In this document: piece by piece, positions 32,827 to 39,535 of the stretch | How positions within the stretch are numbered: the first letter of the stretch is position 1 | Layout of the letters: every line of letters begins with the position of its first letter | NCBI GenBank assembly: GCA_035292425.1 | Contig: DATDQD010000066.1 | Location: forward strand, 1 to 39,535 | Direction: 5' to 3' | DNA: 39,535 nucleotides | DNA from: SZUA-254 sp035292425 | GTDB taxonomy: Bacteria; Bacteroidota; Ignavibacteria; UBA10030; SZUA-254 | Translations under genes and position numbers: made by a program | Notes under the pieces: model-generated | Databases searched by the model: none | What the model was told of the DNA's origin: nothing | What the model saw: only the letters and a program-made list of their open reading frames with translations

Positions 32827-33537
32827 TCAATCCGGAAGCCGGGCCGCGTCGCGCAGGGCGGGCAGGTTCACGATCTTGATCTTCTTCCCCTCGAGGAGGA
32901 GGATCCCCTCCTTCGAGAATTCGGAGAGGAGGCGGATGACCGTTTCTGTCGCGGTGCCGATGTAATTGGCGATGTCTTCCCTTGAGAGTTTGCTTCGAAG
33001 GGTATGGTGGTCGTCCTCGGTGCCGTAAAACTCCGTCAGCATCAGGAGCGTTTCCGCCAGGCGTTCCCGCACCTGTTTCTGCGAGAGCGACACCTGCTTC
33101 TGTTCGGCCTTGGCCAGGTCCTGCGTGAGCTGGCGGATGATTCTGCCGGTGAGCGCGGGATTTTCGTTCATGAGCGAGTGGAACGTCTGGCGGGGGACGA
33201 AACAGATCGATGCGTCCTCGATGACGGTGGCGGAGAGCTCGTAGGGCGTCCCGCTCACGAGCGCCCTGTATCCGACGACGTCCCCCTCGCGGGCCAGGCG
33301 GACGATCTGTTCGCGGCCGGCCTCGCCCACCTTCGTCAGCTTGACCTTGCCCCGGTTGATGCAGTAGAGGCCCGAGGGATAGTCGCCCTCGTAGAACAGC
33401 ACCTGGCCGCTCCGGTGGAAATTACATCCCTTGTGGAGCTGGAGCCTCCCGAGTTCGTCCTGCGAGAGTACGCCGAACATGGAATGGAGGCGCGGCAGGC
33501 ACGTTTCGCAGTGGGGTATTTCGAATGTGTTTTTCAT
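32827..33537 (-). CDS. Crp/Fnr-family transcription regulator
   Basis: 236 residues from the ATG at 33537. A cyclic-nucleotide-binding-type beta-roll (about 20-140) carries LFYEGDYPSGLYCINRGKVKL, and a winged helix at the C-terminus has SREDIANYIGTATETVIRLLSEF, the DNA-recognition helix. An N-terminal C10-x2-C13 pair, with further cysteines at 38, 59 and near 112, could hold a redox cluster, but the spacing is not that of E. coli FNR. The protein could instead bind cAMP, since a cyclase gene lies 1.1 kb upstream on the same strand. It probably regulates the adjacent cytochrome genes through the nearby palindrome. The start is chosen by homology; no good ribosome site is visible. Confidence 0.85.
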   Translation of the reverse strand: MKNTFEIPHCETCLPRLHSMFGVLSQDELGRLQLHKGCNFHRSGQVLFYEGDYPSGLYCINRGKVKLTKVGEAGREQIVRLAREGDVVGYRALVSGTPYELSATVIEDASICFVPRQTFHSLMNENPALTGRIIRQLTQDLAKAEQKQVSLSQKQVRERLAETLLMLTEFYGTEDDHHTLRSKLSREDIANYIGTATETVIRLLSEFSKEGILLLEGKKIKIVNLPALRDAARLPD

Positions 33538-33602
33538 CGCCCGGGGGTACCATGAAACATAAGATTTTCCCCCTTCACGGTCAACAGGCGGCGGCGGACA
33601 GG

Positions 33603-34640
33603 TCACCGCCGCAGCGGGACGGGCCTGTCGTTGAACGTGACCCGGGCCGGCATCTCCGATCTGTCGAATTCCAGCCGCAGTACGAACGGTATGTCCCGTT
33701 CACCGAGGCCAACGGCTTTCGCGATGCGCGGGTCCACCGAGAACTGGAGGTCGCGGAATTCGACCGTATGGAAATCGCCCACGGTCCGGGTCTCCAGGGT
33801 CGGAAAGCGGGCGAAGCGGAGGTATTCCCCCGCGAACTCCGTTCGGGACGCTTTGGAGGCGAACCGATCGGTGTCATTGGGGAAGTACTCCGGTTCCGAA
33901 ACGCCGCCGTCCGACAGGAGTTCGATGTATTGCCGCACCACCCCGGAATCGGTCGTGGCCAGCCCGACCCACTTCAGGATGCTGAGCGGCTGCGGGAGCA
34001 CGGAAACTGTGAGTGTTTCCCTCCCCGATTTCCGGAGTTCGTCCCGGAAGATGCCGAGAGCAACGGATTGAAACCGGTATTCCGCGCCGAGATAGAGCAG
34101 GGCGAAGGCGACAGAAAGGTATCCCAGGACCGCGCGTCTCCGGGGGAAGATTTTCCCTGCGGCGAGAAGCAGCGTGAGGATACCCGTAAACCACGGATCG
34201 ATGATGAACATCCAGTCGAGCGAGAACCTCGTCTCCGAGAACGGAAAGAGGATCTGCGTGCCGTAAGGCGTGATGAGGTCGATGAAGATATGGAAGAGGA
34301 TGCCCGCCATCGAACAGATCCAGAGCCGCCGGAACCCGGCGCGCGCCGTGGCGAGGTGGACGACGAACGCCGGGACTAGCGCCAGCAGCGGGATCCCGGG
34401 AAGCGAATGGGTGAAGCTCCGGTGGTACTGCAATGCCGTGAGCGGCTCGACGAAGAAATTCGCCACCACGTCGATGTCCGGGATGTTCGACGAGAGGAGC
34501 AGCGCCCAGAACACTGCGCGCCCGGTTTTCGGGCGGTGCGCACGGCTCCCGCTCCCTGCAGGCTCGGCAGAAGCGGCGGAATCGTCCGGGAGCACACGCC
34601 CGGCGAGGACGCCGACGAGCGAATGCGTGATGTTGTCCAT
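33603..34640 (-). CDS. Membrane-bound metal-dependent hydrolase-like protein (YdjM/DUF457 family)
   Basis: 345 residues. The start MDNITHSLVGVLAGR and the SNIPDIDVVANFF and HRSFTHSLPG segments are typical of the DUF457/YdjM family, with histidines and aspartates that suggest metal binding. Further conserved parts are GILFHIFIDLITPYGTQILFPFS. About four to five membrane helices fill the first 200 residues, and the last 140 form a soluble beta-rich domain. The biochemical activity of the family is not established. The gene starts 23 bases after the cyclase stop and ends 65 bases before the Crp/Fnr start, so all may be co-transcribed. Confidence 0.8.
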   Translation of the reverse strand: MDNITHSLVGVLAGRVLPDDSAASAEPAGSGSRAHRPKTGRAVFWALLLSSNIPDIDVVANFFVEPLTALQYHRSFTHSLPGIPLLALVPAFVVHLATARAGFRRLWICSMAGILFHIFIDLITPYGTQILFPFSETRFSLDWMFIIDPWFTGILTLLLAAGKIFPRRRAVLGYLSVAFALLYLGAEYRFQSVALGIFRDELRKSGRETLTVSVLPQPLSILKWVGLATTDSGVVRQYIELLSDGGVSEPEYFPNDTDRFASKASRTEFAGEYLRFARFPTLETRTVGDFHTVEFRDLQFSVDPRIAKAVGLGERDIPFVLRLEFDRSEMPARVTFNDRPVPLRR

Positions 34641-34663
34641 CGGTTGCAGGCGGCTGCAGGCGG

Positions 34664-35593
34664 TTACAGGATCTCGGAGATCTCGTGGAGGGTGAAGCGC
34701 GAGCGTTTCCCCTTGAGGGCGACGTCGCTGAACGTCTCGCGGATGCGGACCCGGCCGAAGACCTCACGGACCGCCGTGTCGGAAACCAGCATGGAGGTCC
34801 CGGTCTGCTTGTTGGCGTCCTCGATCCTCTCGGCCACGTTCACGGCATCGCCGATGACCGCCATCTTTTCCATGTCGGCCATGCCGATCGTCCCGACCAC
34901 CACCGGCCCGTAATGGATGCCGATGCGGATGCGGAATTTCCTCCGGTACATGGCCTGCAGGTAAGGGTTGAGGGAATCGACCTCCCAGAGCATCTCGAGC
35001 CCCGCGCGGACCGCGCTGTAGACCGGGTCGGGACGGTCGTCAATTCCAAAAAGGGCCATGATCCCGTCCCCGACGTAATCATTGATCCGGCCCCCGTGGG
35101 CGTCGATCACCCTGCCCATCGTGATGAAGTACCGGCGGAGCGCGTGGATCACGTCGTAGGCGGGAAGCGACTCGGCGAAGGAAGTGTAGTCGCCGATGTC
35201 CGCGAAGAGAATGGCGAGGTTCTTCTCCTCCCCGACCGACCCGAGCTTGAGGCCCGGGCCGATCTGGTTCGAGAGTTGTATGTCGAGGGTGTCCAGGACC
35301 ATCCTGCGCACCGTGACGTCGCCGCTCACGGTGGTCTGGCAGGCGAGCCTCACGTGCGGCCCGAAGTTGAGTTTGTCGGCGATTTTTTCTTCGGCCCCCT
35401 GGCGCATCGAGCATCTGTCCAGTCCTGAAACCACCACGACGCGGCAGGTGGAACAGCGGGCCTTCCCGCCGCAGACGTGGACGTGGGGTATGCCGGAGTC
35501 GAGCGAGGCTTCGAGGATGGTGGTCTTCCCCCCCGCCTTCATCTCCTTCTCGTCCGGGAGCATGAAGATCGTATTGACGCTATCGCCGGCCAT
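34664..35593 (-). CDS. 2Fe-2S ferredoxin fused to class III adenylate/guanylate cyclase
   Basis: 309 residues. Residues 1-105 are a plant-type 2Fe-2S ferredoxin with C41, C47, C50 and C85 (CGGKARCSTC and RLACQ). Residues about 125-305 are a class III nucleotidyl cyclase: metal-binding D132 in ILFADIGDYTSFAE and D176 in DYVGDGIMALFG, then GIHYGPVVVGTIG and VIGDAVNVAERIE. No membrane segment is present, so it should be cytoplasmic. The ferredoxin could sense redox state and set cAMP or cGMP output. A Crp/Fnr regulator encoded downstream on the same strand is a possible receiver. Domain identity is strong; the signalling link is inference. Confidence 0.9.
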   Translation of the reverse strand: MAGDSVNTIFMLPDEKEMKAGGKTTILEASLDSGIPHVHVCGGKARCSTCRVVVVSGLDRCSMRQGAEEKIADKLNFGPHVRLACQTTVSGDVTVRRMVLDTLDIQLSNQIGPGLKLGSVGEEKNLAILFADIGDYTSFAESLPAYDVIHALRRYFITMGRVIDAHGGRINDYVGDGIMALFGIDDRPDPVYSAVRAGLEMLWEVDSLNPYLQAMYRRKFRIRIGIHYGPVVVGTIGMADMEKMAVIGDAVNVAERIEDANKQTGTSMLVSDTAVREVFGRVRIRETFSDVALKGKRSRFTLHEISEIL

Positions 35594-35622
35594 GCGTCCG
35601 TCCCCGGGTGAAGTCGTCCCGA

Positions 35623-36225
35623 CTATTCTTTCTTCCCGGGCTGGGCCTTCTTCATCTCCAGCCTGATGGTGAGTTTGACGTCCTTCGAGACCACGAGCCC
35701 GCCGGCCTCGAGGGCCCTGTTCCAGGCGACGCCGTAGTCGAAACGGTTGATGGTGGTTTCAGCCTTCCATCCCGTCCTGACGCCGCCTTTCGGGTCGGTG
35801 ATGCTGCCGAAGTAGGTCGCATCCAGAACGACTGGTTTTGTCGTGTCGCGAATCGTGAGTTCCCCCGTGATCCTGTACTTGTTTTCGCCCGCTTTCTCGA
35901 GCTTCGTACTCTTGAACGTGGCGAGGGGGTATTTCGCCGCGTCGAAGAAATCGGCGCCGAGCAGGTCGTTGTCGCGGTATTCGTTGTCGGTCGCGATGCT
36001 CGCGGTCTTGATCGCGGCCTCGATGGCCATCGCCGAAAAATCGTCCCCCTTCGACGTCATCGTCACGTCGAAATCCCTGAAGCGGCCGGTCGCTTCCGAG
36101 ATCAGCATGTGGGTGACGGCGAATTCGATCGAGCTGTGCGCCCTGTCGAGCTGCCACGTGTCCTGGGCAGCTACCGGTCCCGCGGCGAGAAGCGCGAGTC
36201 CCAGAAGAACTGAGAGTTTGGTCAT
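35623..36225 (-). CDS. YceI-family secreted isoprenoid-binding protein
   Basis: 200 residues with a signal peptide ending AAQ. The mature chain has YceI family hallmarks: WQLDRAHSSIEFAVTHML near the start, FDAAKYPLATFKST, the DxT-type ITGELTIRDTTKPVVLD and a FDYGVAWNRALEAGG stretch. YceI proteins are periplasmic lipocalin-like beta barrels that bind polyisoprenoids such as quinones. That may be relevant in a window devoted to menaquinone, but no direct link is shown. The gene follows the MarR gene by 64 bases and precedes the cyclase gene by 29 bases. Confidence 0.9.
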   Translation of the reverse strand: MTKLSVLLGLALLAAGPVAAQDTWQLDRAHSSIEFAVTHMLISEATGRFRDFDVTMTSKGDDFSAMAIEAAIKTASIATDNEYRDNDLLGADFFDAAKYPLATFKSTKLEKAGENKYRITGELTIRDTTKPVVLDATYFGSITDPKGGVRTGWKAETTINRFDYGVAWNRALEAGGLVVSKDVKLTIRLEMKKAQPGKKE

Positions 36226-36289
36226 GATGGTGTTCCCTGTGTGGATGTGTATGAATTGGTGTTTGTGAATTGTTGCCGTTCCATGAAAT

Positions 36290-36778
36290 CTACCGGTCGC
36301 CGTTCATGCGGTCCCGGCCGTACGTTTCAGCGAGGCCCAGCCCCAGCTTCCTGAGGAGCCGGGAGAGGTCCTCCTGCTCCTTCGCGTCGAGCACCGACGC
36401 CATCGCTCCGACGAATGCCGCGTGTTTCCTGAACGTCGAGGAGAAGAGCCGGCTCCCCTTCGTTGTGAGTTTTGCGACCACCCTGCGCCTGTCGTGCTTC
36501 GCGTGGACGCGTTCCACCAGTCCGTCCCGCTCGAGGTGATCCACCACGCAGGTGATGTTCCCGCTGCTCACCAGCCGCTTGCGCGAGAGTTCTCCCAGGG
36601 TCAGCGGCCCCAGGTGGCCCAGGCATTCCAGGACGCCGAACTGCGGTTCGGTCAGGCCGCCGAACGAGTTGATGTGTTTCCCGGCGAGCCGGCCGAACGT
36701 GGAAGATGCCCGGGCCAGCTTGATCCACAGCGCGAGGGCGCGGTCGGCCTTTTCCCCGTATGTGCGCCTCGGATTCAA
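36290..36778 (-). CDS. MarR-family transcription regulator
   Basis: 162 residues. The winged-helix core reads LTEPQFGVLECLGHLGPLTLGELS, then SSGNITCVVDHLERDGLVERV and DRRRVVAKLTTKG, the standard MarR recognition helix and wing. Outer helices give the dimer interface. The start is a TTG at 36778, the only usual start codon near the beginning of the homologous region. A promoter at 36806-36834 and an operator-like palindrome at 36782-36793 precede it. It probably represses itself and the downstream YceI gene in response to a small ligand, as many MarR proteins do; the ligand is unknown. Confidence 0.87.
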   Translation of the reverse strand: MNPRRTYGEKADRALALWIKLARASSTFGRLAGKHINSFGGLTEPQFGVLECLGHLGPLTLGELSRKRLVSSGNITCVVDHLERDGLVERVHAKHDRRRVVAKLTTKGSRLFSSTFRKHAAFVGAMASVLDAKEQEDLSRLLRKLGLGLAETYGRDRMNGDR

Positions 36779-36781
36779 TGT

Positions 36782-36793
36782 TTTAAACTTAAA
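36782..36793. promoter_or_regulatory. Probable MarR operator
   Basis: TTTAA-AC-TTAAA is a 12-base inverted repeat between the predicted transcription start near 36799 and the TTG start codon of the marR gene. Its position would let a bound repressor block transcription, consistent with autoregulation. Confidence 0.5.
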
Positions 36794-36805
36794 GGAATGG
36801 GACGC

Positions 36806-36834
36806 AAGATAAGAACGGCCGGGGAAATATACAA
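36806..36834 (-). promoter_or_regulatory. Promoter for the marR-yceI unit
   Basis: On the minus strand TTGTAT (36829-36834) and TATCTT (36806-36811) are 17 bases apart. The -35 lies in the loop of a 7-bp inverted repeat (CGGGGAA, 36820-36826, pairing with 36836-36842), which might be a second control element. Confidence 0.6.
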
Positions 36835-36924
36835 GTTCCCCGATATTGCGAATACCCCCCGCGAAAGAGGTTCATCCTCCGGATCTCTTCGATGCCGCCA
36901 CTCCGCACTCCATAATTGTCGATG

Positions 36925-36940
36925 CCCCCCCCGGGGGGGG
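36925..36940. repeat. C8G8 homopolymeric palindrome
   Basis: Eight C residues are followed directly by eight G residues in the 296-base divergent gap between the marR gene and the membrane-protein gene. The tract is a perfect 16-base palindrome and could form cruciform or unusual DNA structures. It is not followed by a T tract. Length could vary between cells or reads. Confidence 0.7.
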
Positions 36941-37003
36941 TCTGGAATCATCATCAAAATTCATTAAAAAATGGACTATACGAAGATAACCTCTTCCGCC
37001 CCC

Positions 37004-37032
37004 TTTACCTTCACCCCGGCCCTGGCTATATT
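37004..37032 (+). promoter_or_regulatory. Promoter for the four-helix membrane protein gene
   Basis: TTTACC (37004-37009) and TATATT (37027-37032) are separated by 17 bases and lie about 43 bases before the ATG. The -35 is weak, but spacing and the TATATT match the menaquinone-operon promoter. Confidence 0.45.
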
Positions 37033-37074
37033 GGGGGGTCTTCAATCGTACACAACATCCGAAAGGGTTCGTCC

Positions 37075-37671
37075 ATGAAAAAAATCGTGCTCGCGGGGAT
37101 CGTTGGGGGCCTTATTCTCTGGATATGGGGGTTCATCTCGTGGGTCGTTCTGCCGCTTCATACCGCCGCCGAACGTCCGATACCGAACGAATCAGAAATT
37201 GCGGAAACGCTTGCGCGCGCGCTTCCGGAAAAGGGGGTATATCTGTTCCCCATGATGCCGCAGGAAACAGCCGACATGTCCCCGGCCGGGCAGGAGGCCG
37301 CTATGACCGCCTACGTGGCGAAATTCCAGGCGGGGCCGCACGGGAGGATCTTCTTCGATCCGGCCGGCGGGGACCCCTTCATGGTCAACCAGATGATTTC
37401 CGGGCTGTTGATCTTCATGCTCTCGGCTTCGATCGTGGCGTGGCTCCTGTCGAGGAGCACCGCCGCCGGGGAATCGTTCCTCTCGAGGGTCGTCTACTGC
37501 GGGATGATCGGTACGCTCATCGCGGTCGGATGTTACCTCTCGGAATGGAACTGGATGGGGTATTCGTTCGACTGGACCCGGGCGCTCATGTTCGACAGCA
37601 TCGTGGCCTGGCTGCTCGCCGGTATTGGTATTTCGGCGATTGTCAAACAGAAAGCGACAGCGGCAATGTAA
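37075..37671 (+). CDS. Four-helix membrane protein, unknown function
   Basis: 198 residues. The first helix (about residues 3-27) is followed by a soluble periplasmic-type segment of about 75 residues containing GVYLFPMMP and FFDPAGGDPF. Three more helices follow (from MVNQMISGLL, from FLSRVVYCGM and from DSIVAWLLAG). I do not recognise a named family. An AAAGGG ribosome site lies 8 bases before the ATG. It is a single-gene unit, with a promoter before it and a strong terminator after it. The longer upstream open frame would cross the promoter and is unlikely to be used. Confidence 0.78.
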   Translation: MKKIVLAGIVGGLILWIWGFISWVVLPLHTAAERPIPNESEIAETLARALPEKGVYLFPMMPQETADMSPAGQEAAMTAYVAKFQAGPHGRIFFDPAGGDPFMVNQMISGLLIFMLSASIVAWLLSRSTAAGESFLSRVVYCGMIGTLIAVGCYLSEWNWMGYSFDWTRALMFDSIVAWLLAGIGISAIVKQKATAAM

Positions 37672-37695
37672 GTCAATCATGCCGCCGGATTGATG

Positions 37696-37726
37696 CTGCC
37701 CCGGAACCATCCCCGGGGCAGTTTTT
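37696..37726 (+). terminator. Rho-independent terminator
   Basis: CTGCCCCGG (37696-37704) pairs perfectly with CCGGGGCAG (37713-37721) around an 8-base loop, followed at once by TTTTTATTTT. It is 24 bases after the stop of the four-helix membrane protein gene. Confidence 0.93.
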
Positions 37727-37745
37727 ATTTTGTACCTTGTCCCCG

Positions 37746-39535
37746 ATGAACGCTCCCACAAAACCGCTCTTGATCTTCGACGGCCAGTGCGCATTCTGCC
37801 GCATGTGGATCGAACGGTGGAAGACCATCACGGGCGATACCGTGGACTATGTGACCGCGGTGGATTATGAGACCTCGCCCGATCCTCCCGCCGCGTCGCA
37901 CCCGGCCATACCGGCGGGGGAATACAAAAAAAGCGTCATCCTCGTCCTGCCGGACGGGTCCTGCCTGACCGGGGCACGGGCTGTCTTCACCGCCCTCGGG
38001 AAAACCTCCTCGGGACGGTTCTGGCTTTCCCTCTATAATAAGGTCCCCGGATTCGGTGCAACGACCGAGAGTCTTTACCGTTCAGTCGCGACGCACCGCG
38101 ACGAAATGCATCTCCTGACGCGGGCGCTCTGGGGATCGTCCGTCATCTCCCCCGGTTATTCGGCCACGCGATGGGTCTTCCTCAGGGGAATGGCCGTTGT
38201 CTACGGCATTGCGTTCGCGTCCCTCTTCCCGCAGATCCTCGGGCTTGTCGGCTCGAATGGGATTTCTCCGGCGGAAATGTTCCTCGAAGCTGTCCACGCG
38301 CAGATGGGCGGCGCGGGCGTCCTGTACTATCCCACCCTGGCATGGCTCAATCCCGGCGACGGGTTCCTCACCGGGCTCTGCATCGCGGGAATGGTTTCAT
38401 CGGGCATGCTCCTGTTCGGGATCATACCGCGGGTTTCGGCATTCCTCTGCTGGCTCCTCTATTTTTCCCTCGTCGTCGCGGGCCAGGTCTTCCTCCAGTT
38501 CCAGTGGGACATACTATTATTGGAGGCGGGATTTCTGACCATTTTTTTCGCTCCCCCCGGCCTGTTTCGGTTTCTCCCCGACGCTCTCGAATCACAGCGG
38601 GCGGTCCGGTGGCTCCTCTGGCTCCTGGTGTTCCGGCTCATCTTCATGTCGGGCGTGGTGAAGCTTTCGGCGGGCGACCCGAACTGGTGGAACCTCTCCG
38701 CGCTCTCCTTCCATTACCAGACGCAATGCCTCCCGAGCCCGGTGGCGTGGTACGCACACGCTCTGCCGCTCTGGTTTCACCAGGCTTCGGCGTTTTTCAT
38801 GTTTACGATTGAGATCGGCGCGCCGTTTTTGATTATCACGCCGAGGCGCCTGCGCCACCTCGGCGCATTCCTGCTGATCGGGTTGCAGGTCCTCATCCTC
38901 CTCACGGGCAATTTCGCCTTCTTCAACTGGCTGTCGATCGTGCTCTGCCTTACGCTCATCGACGACGGCGTGGTGAAAAAACTCATCCCGGCGTTTCCGC
39001 TCAAACGCACTCCGACGACGACGATCGTCACCCCTCTCGCCGGGCGGACGGCCGTCACCGCCGACGCGGCGTTTTCTCCCCGACGGCGTATGGGCATCAT
39101 CGGCCGGGCGCTCATGTCCCTCATGCTTCTTCTCAACTTCAACCAGCTCGCCGGACTCGCGATCCCGCGCTTCTGGTGGCCCTCCCCGGTGGCGATGTTT
39201 TCCGGATGGGCGGCGCATTTTTACGTCGTGAACGGTTACGGCCTCTTCCGCGTGATGACAACAAAACGCCCCGAGATCGTCCTCGAGGGGAGTTACGACC
39301 GAACGAACTGGAAACCGTACGGGTTCCGGTACAAGCCTGGGGATGTTTCGAAACCGCTCCCCTGGGTGGCGCCCCACCAGCCCCGCCTCGACTGGCAGAT
39401 GTGGTTCGCCGCCCTCGGGGACTACCGGAGCAACGGGTGGGTCGTCAACCTCGCGATACGACTGCTGGAGGGTTCGCCAGACGTCCTTGCGCTTATGGGC
39501 GACAATCCATTCCCGGAGCGCCCGCCGGCGTACAT
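37746..39535 (+). CDS. DCC thiol-disulfide oxidoreductase domain fused to lipase maturation factor-like membrane protein (3' end beyond window)
   Basis: 596 codons are open from the ATG at 37746 to the window edge. Residues 8 to about 110 match the DCC1/DUF393 family: LLIFDGQCAFC with the C15-x2-C18 pair. From about residue 140 the chain resembles LMF1-type lipase maturation factors: multiple membrane helices, FQWDILLLEAGFL, FMSGVVKLSAGDPNWWNLSAL, then an NGYGLFRVMT strand and RPEIVLEGS ahead of the soluble C-terminal domain, which is cut. A thioredoxin-like domain joined to a folding factor suggests a role in disulfide-dependent maturation of exported enzymes. The ATG is only about 20 bases after the preceding terminator, so the promoter must overlap that structure or lie upstream. 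Confidence 0.85.
   Translation, partial: MNAPTKPLLIFDGQCAFCRMWIERWKTITGDTVDYVTAVDYETSPDPPAASHPAIPAGEYKKSVILVLPDGSCLTGARAVFTALGKTSSGRFWLSLYNKVPGFGATTESLYRSVATHRDEMHLLTRALWGSSVISPGYSATRWVFLRGMAVVYGIAFASLFPQILGLVGSNGISPAEMFLEAVHAQMGGAGVLYYPTLAWLNPGDGFLTGLCIAGMVSSGMLLFGIIPRVSAFLCWLLYFSLVVAGQVFLQFQWDILLLEAGFLTIFFAPPGLFRFLPDALESQRAVRWLLWLLVFRLIFMSGVVKLSAGDPNWWNLSALSFHYQTQCLPSPVAWYAHALPLWFHQASAFFMFTIEIGAPFLIITPRRLRHLGAFLLIGLQVLILLTGNFAFFNWLSIVLCLTLIDDGVVKKLIPAFPLKRTPTTTIVTPLAGRTAVTADAAFSPRRRMGIIGRALMSLMLLLNFNQLAGLAIPRFWWPSPVAMFSGWAAHFYVVNGYGLFRVMTTKRPEIVLEGSYDRTNWKPYGFRYKPGDVSKPLPWVAPHQPRLDWQMWFAALGDYRSNGWVVNLAIRLLEGSPDVLALMGDNPFPERPPAY

Noticed and set aside
36916..37074. Longer start for the four-helix membrane protein
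   Set aside because: It would cross the C8G8 tract and the promoter at 37004-37032. The ATG at 37075 has a proper ribosome site and starts the first helix.

Overview
The window is a chromosomal stretch of a GC-rich bacterium with three parts: a menaquinone biosynthesis cluster, a very dense block of respiratory membrane complexes and multiheme c-type cytochromes, and a flank of regulators and envelope genes. The futalosine-type menaquinone genes, the many lipoprotein and Tat-like signals, the SurA-like isomerase and the weak Shine-Dalgarno sites fit a Gram-negative anaerobe or facultative anaerobe. A member of the Bacteroidota/Ignavibacteria (FCB) side of the tree is my best guess, but that is inference. 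Several AT-rich promoters stand out from the GC-rich background. They share a TTG-like -35 and a TAnnnT -10 separated by exactly 17 bases.

Layout. 1-2779 (minus): the 5' part of a multi-domain parvulin isomerase, then a small lipoprotein gene with its own promoter and terminator. 2954-9073 (plus): a tightly coupled operon mqnP, ubiX/mqnM, ubiD/mqnL, a fused mqnE-mqnA and mqnC. 9042-9816 (minus): a nucleotidyltransferase with a small partner. 9883-10716 (minus): mqnD. 10858-12222 (plus): an aldehyde dehydrogenase.

12269-31751 (minus) holds sixteen respiratory genes with 67 predicted c-type haems (66 CXXCH and one CX3CH). They form four modules. (A) 12269-18758: an alternative complex III/Qrc-like complex (NrfD protein, four-cluster ferredoxin, molybdopterin-like protein, pentahaem cytochrome, tandem tetrahaem cytochrome, small membrane protein). 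(B) 19006-22036: Rieske protein and cytochrome b with an 11-haem cytochrome where c1 would be expected. (C) 22103-26340: a second NrfD/ferredoxin/octahaem set headed by a heptahaem NapC/NirT protein resembling Geobacter ImcH. (D) 26457-31751: a 13-haem cytochrome fused to cytochrome b (CbcL-like layout), a 19-haem cytochrome and a separate cytochrome b. B and C are probably one operon. D is translationally coupled to an upstream universal-stress-protein gene.

31748-36778 (minus): the UspA protein with a duplicated cysteine-rich domain, a Crp/Fnr regulator, a membrane-bound hydrolase-like protein, a ferredoxin-adenylate cyclase fusion, a YceI protein and a MarR regulator. 37075-39535 (plus): a four-helix membrane protein with a clear terminator, then a thiol-oxidoreductase/lipase-maturation-factor fusion cut by the window edge.

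Reading the parts together: the left genes make menaquinone, the middle genes offer at least four routes from menaquinol into periplasmic multihaem cytochromes, and the right genes include redox- and cAMP-type regulators that could choose among them. No terminal oxidase, nitrate or sulfite reductase, or outer-membrane porin-cytochrome conduit is visible, so the final acceptor cannot be named. I saw no tRNA, rRNA, CRISPR array, insertion sequence or attachment site. No gene-free gap exceeds 300 bases; the largest (1851-2074, 18759-19005, 32558-32826, 36779-37074) hold the regulatory sites listed.
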